A program made the position numbers and the translations under genes. From Edolisoma coerulescens (lineage: Eukaryota > Chordata > Aves > Passeriformes > Campephagidae), in assembly GCA_013397115.1 (NCBI GenBank), contig VWZW01007703.1:3471-67470 (forward strand): 64,000 nucleotides of DNA, given 5' to 3'. This document shows, piece by piece, positions 24,001 through 33,757 of this stretch (its first letter is position 1; each line of letters opens with the position of its first letter). The notes beneath the pieces were generated by a model that made no database searches, was not told where the DNA came from, and worked only from the letters and a program-made list of their open reading frames with translations.

Positions 24001-26520
24001 CTGCATGGCTTTCTTTTGACTCGTGGTCCAATTCCTTGTCCTTCTTTCCAGCCCATTTTTCGTAACAGTTCAACCCCAACTGTTATTCTACAAAGAAAAC
24101 AAAAGGAAGCAAAGCCCAAAATTACTTCAAACCACACCTTTATTATTTGTTGATAAATAATGTACGTATATAATATTTGAACTTCTGTTTTCATATCCCG
24201 CTTCAAATCAAATCTGAATGTATTAATATTTGCATACACACTACCTTCCAGTTTATAAATGTTTACCTGGTACCAGTCTGCACATTCAAGGTGGAGGCCA
24301 CTTAGGAAATGTAACACTGCAGGATCTTCCAGTCTCTCACAATTACTGTGGTCAAACATTACTTTTCTAAGCAATACAACACTTCTAAGGGAAAGGAACT
24401 GTTTGGCAAACTTTTATGTAAATTTACTTACTTAGATGGTCCTATTAAATCATCAAATGCAGTGGTTCCTGGAATGGGAGCAACTACTCCTGCAATCTGT
24501 CTAGCTTTCTCCTTTATTCTGTCTTTAGCTTTAGATGCAAAATCATCTGTAGTTGTAATATCTTTTGGTGCTATCCCAAACTCACTAAGATCCTGGAAAT
24601 ATACACAAAATGAAAACATTTAGATTAAACATCCCTCAAATTCTTACTTATTGTAATAGTAAAGTAATGAAAATGGCACAGAACCTTCATATTTGCTAAT
24701 TTTCTCAAGCCACTTATACAGTTGTTTTTTCAATAACTTTAGTAGGAATATCTTAAACAGCTTCAAAAGTATTTGCATTTTCTGATAAAGTGAAAGGGTT
24801 GAGTTCTGGTTTTATTTTTTAATATTGACATTACAGGAGCTTCCTAAGTGAAGCTATGAAACAGTCTATATGACCTAGTAGTATAATACTGTATACAAGA
24901 AGTAATTTTAAAGTTACTTCAATTTTTTCTGTTATGGCAACTATTTACGCAAGTTTTCGATTCCTTTCTAAATTCACCTCCTCATCCATGAAGTCTTCTG
25001 GTCCAAGAATGGTTCTATCTGCTCTCTTCTGCCGTGATGATACAAAAGGTGAAGGTGTCCATCCTTTAAAGCAGGTAAATATTTAAGTAACGTACTTAAG
25101 GCAACATGGTATTTGAAAACAATTCAAACATTTCAACCTTACATCTTAAGGATACATTAAAGGAAGATTTGTAAAATTACAGTCCAAAAACTGAAGGAGA
25201 AATAACTTCAGCAATACTACCTCAACTATTCACAGTATAAGGAATAGCAGGAACAAAAATGCTTAATAACAGTTAATTTGTTTTCACTAACATGAAAATA
25301 TGGTTCTCAATTTAACCATTCCCAGAATACAGCAAAATATCTAACCTTCCTTTGTGCCAACAGTGTTAAAGTAACCAGCTGAAAAGCCACCGGTAAATGC
25401 TCCATGGAAGCGCTGGTATCGTCCCTTTGCATCTTTAACAGTCTGCTCTTGAAGAGGAACTGGCTTTTTAATTCGTTCACCTACAATCAAATAAACCAAG
25501 AAAGTAAGACACAACTTTACATAAAAAAACGACTTCCCACTTCCTCCAGAAGCCGTTTCTTCCTTGCAAGTGAGAACAGGATCAAACACTAGCCACCCCG
25601 AAGCGTAAATCATCGGCAGTTTCCATTTATTTCCACCCCACTGTAACTATTTGTATACACCCTTGACGCACATTGCTAAAGGAAAAGCACAAAGCGTTCA
25701 CATCAAAACTCTCAATTATACTGACTTCTGAGAACACTGCGGTTTTTTTCTGTGAAAGGACATTTTTAGTTTTTAAGTATGCAAGATCTCCGGCAAGATT
25801 TCTTCACTTCAGTAATTGCTTGAGAAATTACACAGCAAAAGTGTCTAAACTGAAACAAAACACAAAGGCCATAGACTTTGACATAAACATTTCCCCCTTT
25901 TTAACGTTTATAGAATAAAATGGCACAGACTTGGGAGTCACAACTGTACGTTAGTCCTTCAACGATGTCCTGTCCATCTCATCAATATAAGCATCGGGCG
26001 GTCAGATTAGCATAACTGCGTACACTTGAACTGTTATACTTGAATTGTACTTTTTTTTNAGCAATGCCACCACAATCCGCGGGGTACCCCAGCCACACCC
26101 GCAAACCGCTGCAGTGCCGAGAAGGCCTTTCCCCACTCCACTCCCAGGCGGCTCGCCCTGTGCCGGGCCAGATCCTCTCGCAGGGCAGCACGGCTGCCGA
26201 GAAAGGCCCCATGCCCCGCGGCAGCAGGAGGAAGGGGAAGCAGGTCTGCGCTGGGCCCACACGCCAGAGTTCCCCAAAGTAAGGGCGGGAGAGCATGCAG
26301 CCGCGAACCGGACTGGACCGCGCAGGCCCTTCGGGATACCCTGGCCCCAGCGCCTCACGGCGGGCCGCTCCCCAGCGCTCGCCACAATGCATTGACGGAG
26401 GGACGCAGGAAGAGCAGACGAACCTTCCATGGATCCCTTACCCTCCTGCAGGGGCTGCAGCGCGCTTCCATAGCTCACCAAGTCCTCCTCCTCGCTGTCG
26501 CTGCCCTCCACCGCCGCCAT
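12044..26520 (-). CDS. GPATCH1: GPATCH1, G-patch domain-containing protein 1 (complete, 20 coding exons)
   Basis: Twenty exons, each bounded by AG and GT, join without a frame break into 2,814 nt encoding 937 residues plus TGA; I recall the human protein as 931 residues. Order in the product: an acidic N terminus (S-D-S-E-E-E-D-L-V-S-Y-G), the DUF1604 region (about 28-118, with R-F-H-G-A-F-T-G-G-F-S-A-G-Y-F-N-T-V-G), the G-patch (about 155-190, with L-L-R-K-M-G-W-K-E-G-Q-G-I-G-P), a central conserved region with T-E-W-E-R-G-R, a serine/acidic cluster near 755-777, and a lysine-rich nuclear tail (about 860-905). GPATCH1 is known from spliceosome C complexes and is linked to the DEAH-box helicase DHX35; G-patch motifs activate such helicases. 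It should act in the nucleus. No exon shows damage. Confidence 0.95.
13201..13346 (-). CDS. GPATCH1: GPATCH1 exon 19
   Basis: Encodes residues 883-930 plus two bases. It opens with the basic run K-K-K-H-K-K-Q-K-N-K, continues into a serine/aspartate tract (S-S-S-D-T-T-D-S-S-D-S), and ends L-S-P-K-E-L-L-R, a conserved C-terminal motif. Acceptor TTTTTACAG, donor GTACGT. Confidence 0.93.
13866..13990 (-). CDS. GPATCH1: GPATCH1 exon 18
   Basis: Encodes residues 841-882. The second half is lysine/arginine-rich (K-E-K-H-R-K, then K-T-K-K-E-R-K-R-K-K), continuous with the basic stretch in exon 19, and probably serves as a nuclear targeting or RNA-contact tail. Acceptor GTACTTTAG, donor GTATTC. Confidence 0.93.
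14456..14566 (-). CDS. GPATCH1: GPATCH1 exon 17
   Basis: Encodes residues 804-840. It carries the conserved E-E-F-G-P-K-L-P-P-A-F motif. The acceptor could be read at ATAG or two bases later at AGAG; only the first keeps the frame. Donor GTAGGT. Confidence 0.93.
15286..15496 (-). CDS. GPATCH1: GPATCH1 exon 16
   Basis: Encodes residues 734-803. Includes R-P-P-M-D-L-F-K-A-I-F followed by a serine/glutamate cluster (S-S-S-S-E-E-E-S-D-E-E), a likely casein-kinase-2-type phosphorylation region. The acceptor is a tandem TAGCAG, so the first glutamine may be optional. Donor GTAGTA. Confidence 0.93.
16147..16316 (-). CDS. GPATCH1: GPATCH1 exon 15
   Basis: Encodes residues 677-733. Contains the conserved K-K-P-S-R-W-D and D-S-I-S-E-F-I-S-L-A-R motifs, followed by a low-complexity glutamine/proline stretch. 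Donor GTGAGT, acceptor ATGTTTTAG. Confidence 0.94.
16643..16776 (-). CDS. GPATCH1: GPATCH1 exon 14
   Basis: Encodes residues 632-676. Conserved start V-G-L-P-K-V-K-R-D-K-Y-S-V-F-N-F-L-T, then a variable threonine/asparagine-rich part. Acceptor TTCCCTCTAG, donor GTAAGT. Confidence 0.94.
17046..17173 (-). CDS. GPATCH1: GPATCH1 exon 13
   Basis: Encodes residues 590-631. One of the best conserved parts: K-M-K-M-F-G-K-L-T-R then F-E-W-H-P-D-K-L-L-C-K-R-F-N-V. Acceptor ACTTTTTCAG, donor GTAAGA. Confidence 0.95.
17439..17620 (-). CDS. GPATCH1: GPATCH1 exon 12
   Basis: Encodes residues 529-589. Carries T-E-W-E-R-G-R-E-Q-E-E-F and L-S-S-R-F-T-R-A-K, then V-E-V-P-R-D-Q-E. Acceptor CTTATCTTACAG, donor GTATAT. 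Confidence 0.95.
19369..19656 (-). CDS. GPATCH1: GPATCH1 exon 11
   Basis: Encodes residues 433-528, the longest coding exon. Helical, charged start (L-S-E-K-D-R-E-R-L-K-E-M-K-Q) and conserved F-K-P-F-A-K-N-P-E-K-Q-K-R-Y-E near the end. Acceptor CTGCTTTAG, donor GTAAAA. Confidence 0.95.
20245..20449 (-). CDS. GPATCH1: GPATCH1 exon 10
   Basis: Encodes residues 365-432. Begins I-Y-P-P-P-S-L-P-R-N-Y-R-P-V-H-Y-F-R-P, strongly conserved, then a more variable helical stretch ending L-G-E-T-E-L-K. Acceptor CCCCTCCAG, donor GTATAC (non-optimal). Confidence 0.94.
21477..21556 (-). CDS. GPATCH1: GPATCH1 exon 9
   Basis: Encodes residues 338-364: K-Y-I-G-K-I-L-D-G-F-S-L-A-S-K is the conserved core. Acceptor CATTTTGTAG, donor GTAAGC. 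Confidence 0.94.
22295..22442 (-). CDS. GPATCH1: GPATCH1 exon 8
   Basis: Encodes residues 289-337: the acidic E-E-E-D-D-D-I-Y-A-T-D followed by D-E-E-P-G-D-G-L-Y-G-W-T-A-P. The exon ends in a seven-A run directly before the GTAAGA donor. Acceptor TCTTTTAG. Confidence 0.94.
23232..23477 (-). CDS. GPATCH1: GPATCH1 exon 7
   Basis: Encodes residues 207-288 in phase 0 at both ends. Conserved V-T-F-A-P-K-D-V and N-V-H-G-L-G-Y-K-G-L-D-P, then L-F-T-G-G-S-E and K-G-R-K-L-G-I-T-G-Q. Donor GTAAGG. Confidence 0.95.
23808..23866 (-). CDS. GPATCH1: GPATCH1 exon 6
   Basis: Encodes residues 187-206: K-I-Y-G-C-A-L-P-P-G, the segment just after the G-patch. Acceptor CTCTTACAG, donor GTATTG. Confidence 0.94.
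23990..24087 (-). CDS. GPATCH1: GPATCH1 exon 5 (G-patch)
   Basis: Encodes residues 154-186, the G-patch core. The invariant glycines are in place: V-G-V-E-L-L-R-K-M-G-W-K-E-G-Q-G-I-G-P, then R-V-K-R-K-P. G-patch peptides tether and activate DEAH-box helicases. Acceptor CTTTGTAG, donor GTAAGT. Confidence 0.96.
24432..24592 (-). CDS. GPATCH1: GPATCH1 exon 4
   Basis: Encodes residues 101-153: L-S-E-F-G-I-A-P-K-D-I, then T-D-D-F-A-S-K-A-K-D-R-I and A-P-I-P-G-T-T-A-F-D-D-L-I. Links DUF1604 to the G-patch. Donor GTAAGT overlaps a second shifted GTAAGT-like match. Confidence 0.95.
24978..25063 (-). CDS. GPATCH1: GPATCH1 exon 3
   Basis: Encodes residues 72-100 within DUF1604: G-W-T-P-S-P-F-V-S-S-R-Q and G-P-E-D-F-M-D-E-E. 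Acceptor GCTTTAAAG is atypical in lacking a long pyrimidine run; donor GTGAAT. Confidence 0.94.
25346..25480 (-). CDS. GPATCH1: GPATCH1 exon 2
   Basis: Encodes residues 27-71, the most conserved part of DUF1604: P-L-Q-E-Q-T-V-K-D, G-R-Y-Q-R-F-H-G-A-F-T-G-G, and Y-F-N-T-V-G-T-K-E. Acceptor TTTGATTGTAG, donor GTTAGA. Confidence 0.95.
26442..26520 (-). CDS. GPATCH1: GPATCH1 exon 1 (start codon)
   Basis: Starts at ATG 26520-26518 in a strong context (A at -3, G at +4) and encodes M-A-A-V-E-G-S-D-S-E-E-E-D-L-V-S-Y-G, matching the vertebrate N terminus. The frame stays open for 40 codons upstream to an ATG at 26640, but the conserved start argues against using it. Donor GTAAGG. Confidence 0.95.
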
Positions 26521-26523
26521 CTT
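26513..26523 (-). promoter_or_regulatory. YY1-type motif over the GPATCH1 start codon
   Basis: The minus strand reads AAGATGGCGGC, an exact match to the known YY1 consensus AAnATGGCGGC. It spans the GPATCH1 ATG. YY1 sites placed over the start codon of housekeeping genes are a known arrangement in vertebrates. Binding is inferred. Confidence 0.6.
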
Positions 26524-26543
26524 ACCCGACGGTGGCCGCGCGG

Positions 26544-26554
26544 GACATGGCGGC
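26544..26554 (+). promoter_or_regulatory. Second YY1-like motif, opposite strand
   Basis: GACATGGCGGC on the plus strand differs from the YY1 consensus at one position. It lies 20 bases from the minus-strand copy and faces the other way. Confidence 0.35.
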
Positions 26555-26990
26555 ATCACAAGCGGGAGGCGGAGCCGCCGGCCCCGCCCAGCACCTCCCG
26601 CCTCCGAGACCGGTCTCTGCGAGGGACCCGCACCCCTCAAGCCCGGGGCCCCGCCGGACGGACGGGAGCGGCGGCATCGCCGAGCGCCCCGGAACCCTTC
26701 AGCCTCCCGGCCTCATCGCGGCATTGGGCCTGCCCGCCGGGCGCAGCGCGGTCCTGCGGGCCCCTCTCGGTCTCCCCTCCTGCGGGGAGCAACCGTAAAG
26801 CGGGGAGGGCATGGCGGGGGCCGGGCCCTGTCCCGGCCGCACGGGTGCCTCCAGCGCGACCGTGTTTGGCTGAAAAAGTCCCAGCCCCAGCGGTCTGGGA
26901 GCTCTGCGGAGCTGCCGTGTGCGGCTCCACATCAGCGGTCCGAAACCTTTGTCTGGTGTCTTTAAAAATTACCAACGCCACATAATGTCA

Positions 26991-29900
26991 AATTCTCGGT
27001 CAGCAGCAGCCATGCGGTACTCTCTCGAATCATCGAGTGCACCTGATCAGGGCTAGGAAAAGGGCAGCAACGAGTCTGAGAAACAGATTTTATTTAAATC
27101 AAGGTATAAAGTGGACTCCACCCTGAATCAAAATCAAGGGAGTTGTGGATTTCATTGTACTCTTAAGCAAATACATGCCAAAATCTGCCTCACCACGTTG
27201 TTTTACGAGCTGTTCAAGAAGAATTTGCACAGAAATCAGGGCAGAAGTCTGAGCGTTCAAACCTTCCCTCAAAGAGCTTCATCCCTGAACACTTTCAGGT
27301 ATCTCTGTACCTCCTTTGGAAGTCCTGTATCGAGAAAGAAACGTTTACTGAATGTATTTTGCACAAAGGCCAGTATTTATCAGTAGGACCCAAGTGTTCA
27401 AAATTTGAATTTTAATTTCCAGTGTTACCTCTCCCCCCCAAAAAAAAACCAAACAAAAACGAAACACTTCAATTTGCGCTGAAGATTCTGTCAATCCACA
27501 ACTTTTGTAAGTATCACCAGTTTCTTTGAAATCCTTTAAAGTAAATCAAAACAGAGTCTTCAGAGATTCCTGCCCTTAACAGGTAAGACTTCTGGGTATT
27601 CTCTAACCCAGTATGTCTGTTCATTTGTATACATGGAACTGGTTTCTTTCAAACTACCGGAGTTTCATGTGATTTCAGGTTTCCATAGGAAACATTTACA
27701 CAGTTCCATGCAAATAGGGAGTACTCCGTTTCATTTAGGTCTCTAATTCACTTAGAAACAATATAGTAGAAGCCACAGACAGGTATCTACGAGCATTATC
27801 TTTTCTCATCATTACTAAGCACTTAACTAGAACATACAGTGGCCAAATGAGTTGTTTGCTGTTTCTGTTTGTTTAGGAAATAATTGTTCCTGAGCAGTCG
27901 ATACTATGTGACTTTGACTTAACACACCGACTTAAATATTTAACTTTTTTTTACGCCACGTTAACAGAAAATCCTTTGAGTGTTTTGTCTGATGAATTCA
28001 AAGAGTTGGGGTAATCAAATACTGAAGCTTTTTTTCCCGTGTTTTGCATCCCAGTGGTATTTCCTTCTCCATGGTAACTCGTTTACAATTATTAAACCAG
28101 GTGACAATTGCTATTTGTAGCTGTTACATAAGACAATAACTCCAATGTCTTTTTTTTTTTAATTATAGTGAAACTAAAATATTAGTAGAACTGAATCGGT
28201 TACGTTTCAAATAATTTTTTTTTACAGAAATTTGTCTGGTGAAAAAAAAGCCAACAGTCTGCATTTTTGAATGAAAGGTCACATACTTGCCAGTGGATGT
28301 AAGGCTGAAATTGAGCCCTAAAGCCATAGGTGGACTTCAGGCTTTTTTTTTCCAATACATAGTTTTTAACATCTGGTTCTGTATTGCTTCATCAGAAAGA
28401 TCAGGCATAGAAGTGTCTTGCTGTGTCTTTTGTTGTATTATTTAAAACCACTTCTTCAAATAGATTTGTTGATTAGTTTTAAGTCATGCGAGTCACTGGA
28501 ACTTCAGGTCGATATATAAAAGAAAAAAGCAAAAACTTGATTCATTTAAAGGTTTTTTTAATCACATTAAAGAAAGAAAACAAAAATATAAGTATAGGAA
28601 GTATAAAAACCCCATGTTTTTACAAACAAACAACAAAAAGAGACAAACTCACCTCTGCCTTATCTTGCATTCAATGGGAATGTTTTCCTGAATATTCATC
28701 CTGACAACTCAGGGCTTTTGTATCAGTTGACGAAACAGTCACCTGAAGGTCAGCCCCTGAGGCATTGCTTTAGCTTCTCCAAAGTGCTACTTTTCATTTT
28801 TTAAAGGATTAGAAAATAAAAAGAGATAACGCATATTGTTCTTGAATACACAGGCTTTTATCTATCGATCTCAGTTAAAGGCAAGACATTAGCTAGGAAA
28901 AGTGGTGATGATTTTGCCCATGTTTGGTCTTAGTTTCCACATAAACTGCAATGTCTTGTTTCCAGTGTGATTTCACAGTAGAATAGGCAAAGCATATTAG
29001 TTATTTAATAGTAAATGGGAACTTTTCAGTGAAGATAATGCTGCAGTTAATACGTGCAGTTAATACCACTAAGGTGAAGAAGCAGCATTGGAGCACTGCA
29101 CCTACAGCAAATCATATTGTGGTTATCCAAAGCCCTGATACTGAGTTTGTGTACCGTTTTCATATCATTTTATTGTTGCTCAGTAAATTTCTTGGTAAGG
29201 AAATCTTCTACTCCATCTTGTAAATTTGTAACAGTGTCAAAGCAGATTCACATCGCTGCTGCTACTGCCCCTATTTTTGCAATTTGCAATCTTTTTTTTT
29301 TTTCTGCCCACAAATACTATTTGGAAAGAGAGTGGGAAAAAAATCGACCTAAGATCACCTTTCCTCACTCCTCACCTAGTACTTGCCTACAGTAGGCAGA
29401 CATTTGCTTCATTAAGAACTGCAATCTTCAGACATAAAGGATGATACTAACTCAACAAAATCACTGCAGTGGAATTTATTGACATAAAGCTACAGGCTGT
29501 CAGGGTTCAGAATCTAAGTTTAATATTCAGAGCCACCAACAATAAGAACAGAAATGTGTAGCCATGTGTCGGGTTCAGAATTCAAAAACCTACCTTGAGA
29601 AACTGCAGGAGTTGATGCATACTTCTTTCTTCATACAGTGTAATTCTAAGGTGCTTTTGCTGGTAAGCCTCTGGGTCTCTCTGGGACAAAATATGTCTTG
29701 TCGGCACCTGCTACCACCATGTAGCCAAAAGGTCTCTAAAATCACAGATAGGAAACGTTGTCTCTCCAGAGAGCAGCCAGATTCCTATCTTGGGTATGGA
29801 ACAGTGCATCAACAGGTACCCCAGCAGGAAATTAATTTCCCAAACTGGGACTATTTCCTAGCAGCAAAAGAGAAGACTATTGATGGGATTTCATATATTC

Positions 29901-32760
29901 ACATATTTTTTCACATGATGGAGGAGGAGAAGAAGGAGAGGATTAACAGACTGAGTGGAGTGATACAAACATATGAGAAATATGTACATACATATCACAT
30001 ATATGTGTCTGCGGTAAGGGTGTTCAGATTCTAGTCCCAGTTCTCGTCCCTCTTACCTTTACTATTGTGGGACAAAAAAATGTGACAACTCAAGATCTGC
30101 CATTCTGTGCCTATTTCCAGCATGGTCATTGTCTAGATCACCTGGCTGCTTTATCTGTGAAAATGCACAAAGCCAGTTAGCACCTAGTTCTGCAGAACTA
30201 AGAGCGATATGATGCAGAGATAAGAATCATTGCTTTCAGATTCAACACTTCATGCAGAACTGTTTTGCCAATTGACAGGACAACTTAAAGGACGCAGACA
30301 CCAATGGAAAGAATGGTCTTATTTTACTATGAATAGTAAGGCAACACAAAAGTAAAATGATACATTTCATAAGCTTACAACACACTTGGCTTTAACAACA
30401 AGCAAAAATAAGCAAGTAATGCACTTAATCATTACTCTGCAAGAAAGAAAATAGTGACTGAGAAAGATACATCACCAAGCGCTTAAATACTTTACCATCA
30501 TCCAGAGTCCACAATTGCAATCGCTGGGGAGCCCCATTTAGTAGAGAGGACCTGGTGAACTCTTCTTGGCAATTGGGAAAATCCTATGCAGTGTGTTCAC
30601 CCAGTGTAGGTGAGGTCTCCAAATTCGCCCTGAAAGGGAGTCCAGTTTTTATAGGCCCAAATCAGCCAGTCAAAGTGACTTGTGTATATTTTTGGTGCAG
30701 AAACACCTGGGTCTGACGGCACACTTCCCGATCAGATGGGGCCAGGGCTTGGCCAAAGCCCAGGCATTGGCTGGGAGGGTTTTCCCTAAAATATCATACA
30801 AACAAGGTTCTATTAATGTCAGTTGGGAAAGTTTCTTAAAATGATACATTTCTTGCAGATAACTACACAAGGTTATGTGAAAGTTTCTAAAGCAGCTGTT
30901 TTGGTGTTAAACACTAGCATAAGTGTCTCGGTCATCTATTTTTAGCTAAGTCATACTGATGGTGTTAGTCACATAGTGCCCAGGATTCATCTTGTAAGTC
31001 AGCCCTGGCTTAGGCCTGCTGCTCAGGCCTCAGCGCATCAAGAATATATTGATATTCTTTAGATGCAATTTCTTAAGCATTTGATGCTTTCTTACCGATA
31101 GTGTGTGTCCAGTGCACTAGGTCACAGAATTTACTCTCTTCTAATATTAAAGATAAACGTCAAGCAAACATCTGTATCTACACAACCCATTTTCTGAATG
31201 CATTAATCTATATTTCTAGCCTGTATTTCTCAATCTTTACAATGCAGCAACCAAGCCTTCTGATTCATGCAGCAATCATGAGAAAGTTTGTGGTATGAAC
31301 CCAACTCGATTTAGGAATTCTAATAGCAACCAAAAAGCTACTGGAGACAAGATGATGAGAAGAGCAGGGACATGGGGTTTTTTGATGGTAAATCATATTT
31401 TAGAATGTTCTAAGTTGCAATTTACATTCCAGGGTCAGAGAGCACTCCTACGCAGTCATTATACAGCTGAGCACTACTGAGACCATACAATCAATATGTG
31501 CCTTTTGCAAAAAAAGCATGTTCACCATATGCAGACAAAACCTACAGTGACTTAGTTAAGAAATACTCTATCAGTCCTAATGCAGTCACGATGAAACACC
31601 CTTTATCCGAGTGAGGGGAAGGCACAGTCTAATCTGGCAGTTGTGAGAAGGCTGGGTGATATACCCCGGACACTAACAATGGGGAGGAAGCGTGCTGTCT
31701 TGGACTCCTGATTTTACTGTAGAAACTTACTAGCTGTGCTGACTTTGCTTTATTCAAAGAATCCACCAGCAATGAAGAAAGGCTGCATTTTGTCACCAGC
31801 ATATGTTAGAAATTGTCTTTGGTGTTGTATCATGCAGAAATTTCTGTAAATTTGTGTTTTACACATAACCATGATAATCATCATTGTTGTTAACTGAGCC
31901 TTTGGCCTGACTACAGGCTCTTAGGACTTTATTTGGAGTAATAGCTGTAGCCTTTCAATGAGATCAGTTTTCACTAAAGCCAGTGACAGCAGTGTAAACT
32001 CAAAAGATGGTCACATTAATGTCGTTTTAATTGCCAGATTGCATCAGCACAGCCTGCGCTGGCAAATTACTCATTTATCTTAAAATAGTTTCTATGTATT
32101 ACATTGGAGTTTTATACTGATTTGCAAGATTTAAATTTTAAAATCCTTTTTGTCAGATAAGTACCTTTTCTAATAGCATAAAATTTAAAACATTTTTACA
32201 CACTCAAATCAGAAATTGGAGCAAGTTTCCTACTTTCACCTATTTATATTTAATACATATTTCGATACATTCATCCAGTATCTTTAGAATTATTTGGGGA
32301 CAAAAAGTAGTGAGGTGAGAGTGAGCAAAATCACAGCAAACAAAATTCAGCTGACTTCAAGACAGCAAATCTTTAGATCCCAATTTCTGAGTTGCTGACT
32401 CTAGTATTCTTCCTTCAAAACATGCAGTAGATACACAGTTTAACCAGCCTGCCCTGTAGAACCCTTTGGAGACCCCAAAGAACCATTTCTGTTAAGGATA
32501 TAATTCCAAGGATGTTTTTTCTTTGATTAAAAAAATGCTCTCTCTTCAGATTTTTTTGCCTCACACAACTACACCGTAACTTTAAGAAAGCTAAAAAAAG
32601 AGAGAAAAGGCAAGGGGAGGTGGGGAGGAAGGTAAGTTTGGCAATACCGAGAGAAGTATTGCATCCTTCAATGCTAAATGCACAGCAAGCTCTGTAGGTT
32701 AGACATGGCTAGGAATAGGAACCAATATCGGCAAATTCCTCACACAAGTGTCCAATAGCA
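26991..32760. other. GPATCH1-RHPN2 intergenic region
   Basis: Mostly AT-rich sequence without a supported gene on either strand. Open frames are short and lack domains; the longest (29564-30034, plus) has no paired splice sites or recognisable protein. Short homopolymer and A/C-rich tracts occur (for example near 27435). It includes the possible LTR-like segment at 29499-30870. Confidence 0.5.
29499..30870 (-). mobile_element. Possible LTR-derived segment
   Basis: On the minus strand, a CCTATAAAAAC TATA-like box lies near 30637-30655 with GC-richer sequence above it and T-rich sequence with an AATAAG-like signal below. This resembles an LTR. Two imperfect copies of TGTCAGGGTTCAGAATCTAA sit at 29499-29518 and 29567-29586 and may mark an end. 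I found no target-site duplication and no retroviral coding region, so this is tentative. Confidence 0.3.
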
Positions 32761-33530
32761 TTTGTGAAACCGGTTACGCAACGGAGTGTTTCAGACAGGT
32801 GGCCTCTCTGCAGCACCAACAACTGCAGACTTCCAAAATGTTGCGGTTGGTCCCATAGCAGTTTCCTGGAGCCTTTCACCGAGATACCGCTGCTCTTTTT
32901 AGGAGCCCGGGCTCCGGGACCTCTCCCAGGCTCCTGCCCTTACGCATATGCCGGGGCCCGCCAGAGAGCCCAGGGAGAAACCAGTCCTGCGAACCGTGCC
33001 GGCAGGTCGATGCGCACCCCAGAGCCGGACGCTGCAGCGCGATGTGGCCGTGTGGGCGCTGGGCAGCACCACGGTGATCCTCCTCGCTGCGGGGGCACCG
33101 CGGGGTTGGGAGCACCCCTCTCGGAGGAATGAGCCTGCTCTGAGGGGCAGCCATCCGCGAGGCACCTCGTCTCCCCAAGGCGGGCCCCGGGGAAACCTGG
33201 TGGCGGCCCCACGGTGCCGGGGGCTGTCGCCAGGCTCGGCGGCGCGGGAAGCAGCGGGGAAGCGCCAGGAGGTGAGCAGTGCCTTCGGGGTGGCCAGCCA
33301 GACTCCGGCACGCTCCAGCGGAGGACGGACGGCCGGAGGGACGAAGAGGAGCGAGTTGAGCCACCACCGCGCAGCGGGACACCGGGCTCCGCCCTCAGTC
33401 AGCCCCAGACACCGCCTGTCCCCGAGCGAGGGGCACCTCAGTCACCCCGCCAGGGCTTTTACAGGAAGAGGCCCGGGGGTCGCTGCAACGACCTCGACAA
33501 AACCACTGGGCGGCGGAGGAGCAGTGTGGT

Positions 33531-33545
33531 GGGGCGGGGCGGGGC
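33531..33545 (+). promoter_or_regulatory. Tandem GC boxes (SP1-type)
   Basis: Overlapping GGGGCGGGGC units on the plus strand, 144-158 bases upstream of the RHPN2 start codon. This matches the SP1/KLF consensus; binding is inferred. Confidence 0.5.
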
Positions 33546-33688
33546 AGCTCCTCCCCGCCACCAGCGGAGGTGGGGCCGGGCGGTGTTGTGGGGCAGTGGC
33601 GGCGTTTCCTCAGGGTCGCAGCGTTGCGGGGAAGAGCTCGTCTCATAACAGCGGTAGAAGGACGGCTGGCCGGCCGGCCCGCCCGGAG

Positions 33689-33757
33689 ATGACGGATGCC
33701 CTGTTGCCCCGTGGCTGCCAGGCGGCAGAGCCGGCGGGGGACGGCTACTTTCGGAAG
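33689..33757 (+). CDS. RHPN2: RHPN2 exon 1 (start codon)
   Basis: ATG at 33689 (G at -3) opens M-T-D-A-L-L-P, the conserved N terminus, and the exon ends D-G-Y-F-R-K after 23 codons. Donor GTGGGA. The same frame is open upstream to 32948, but this is probably a by-product of high GC content. Confidence 0.93.

Larger units (their letters stand above)
26440..26990. promoter_or_regulatory. GPATCH1: GPATCH1 CpG-island promoter
   Basis: GC-rich, CpG-dense block covering GPATCH1 exon 1 and its upstream flank, with AT-rich sequence on both sides. No TATA box is seen near the expected start. This fits a broad housekeeping-type promoter. Transcription start is not defined by the sequence. Confidence 0.75.

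Noticed and set aside
26002..26640. 212-codon minus-strand frame including the GPATCH1 start
   Set aside because: It reads through the exon 1 donor GTAAGG into intron 1. Only 26442-26520 is coding.
29564..30034. 156-codon open frame, plus strand
   Set aside because: No similarity I recognise, no paired splice sites, and it overlaps a possible minus-strand LTR segment.
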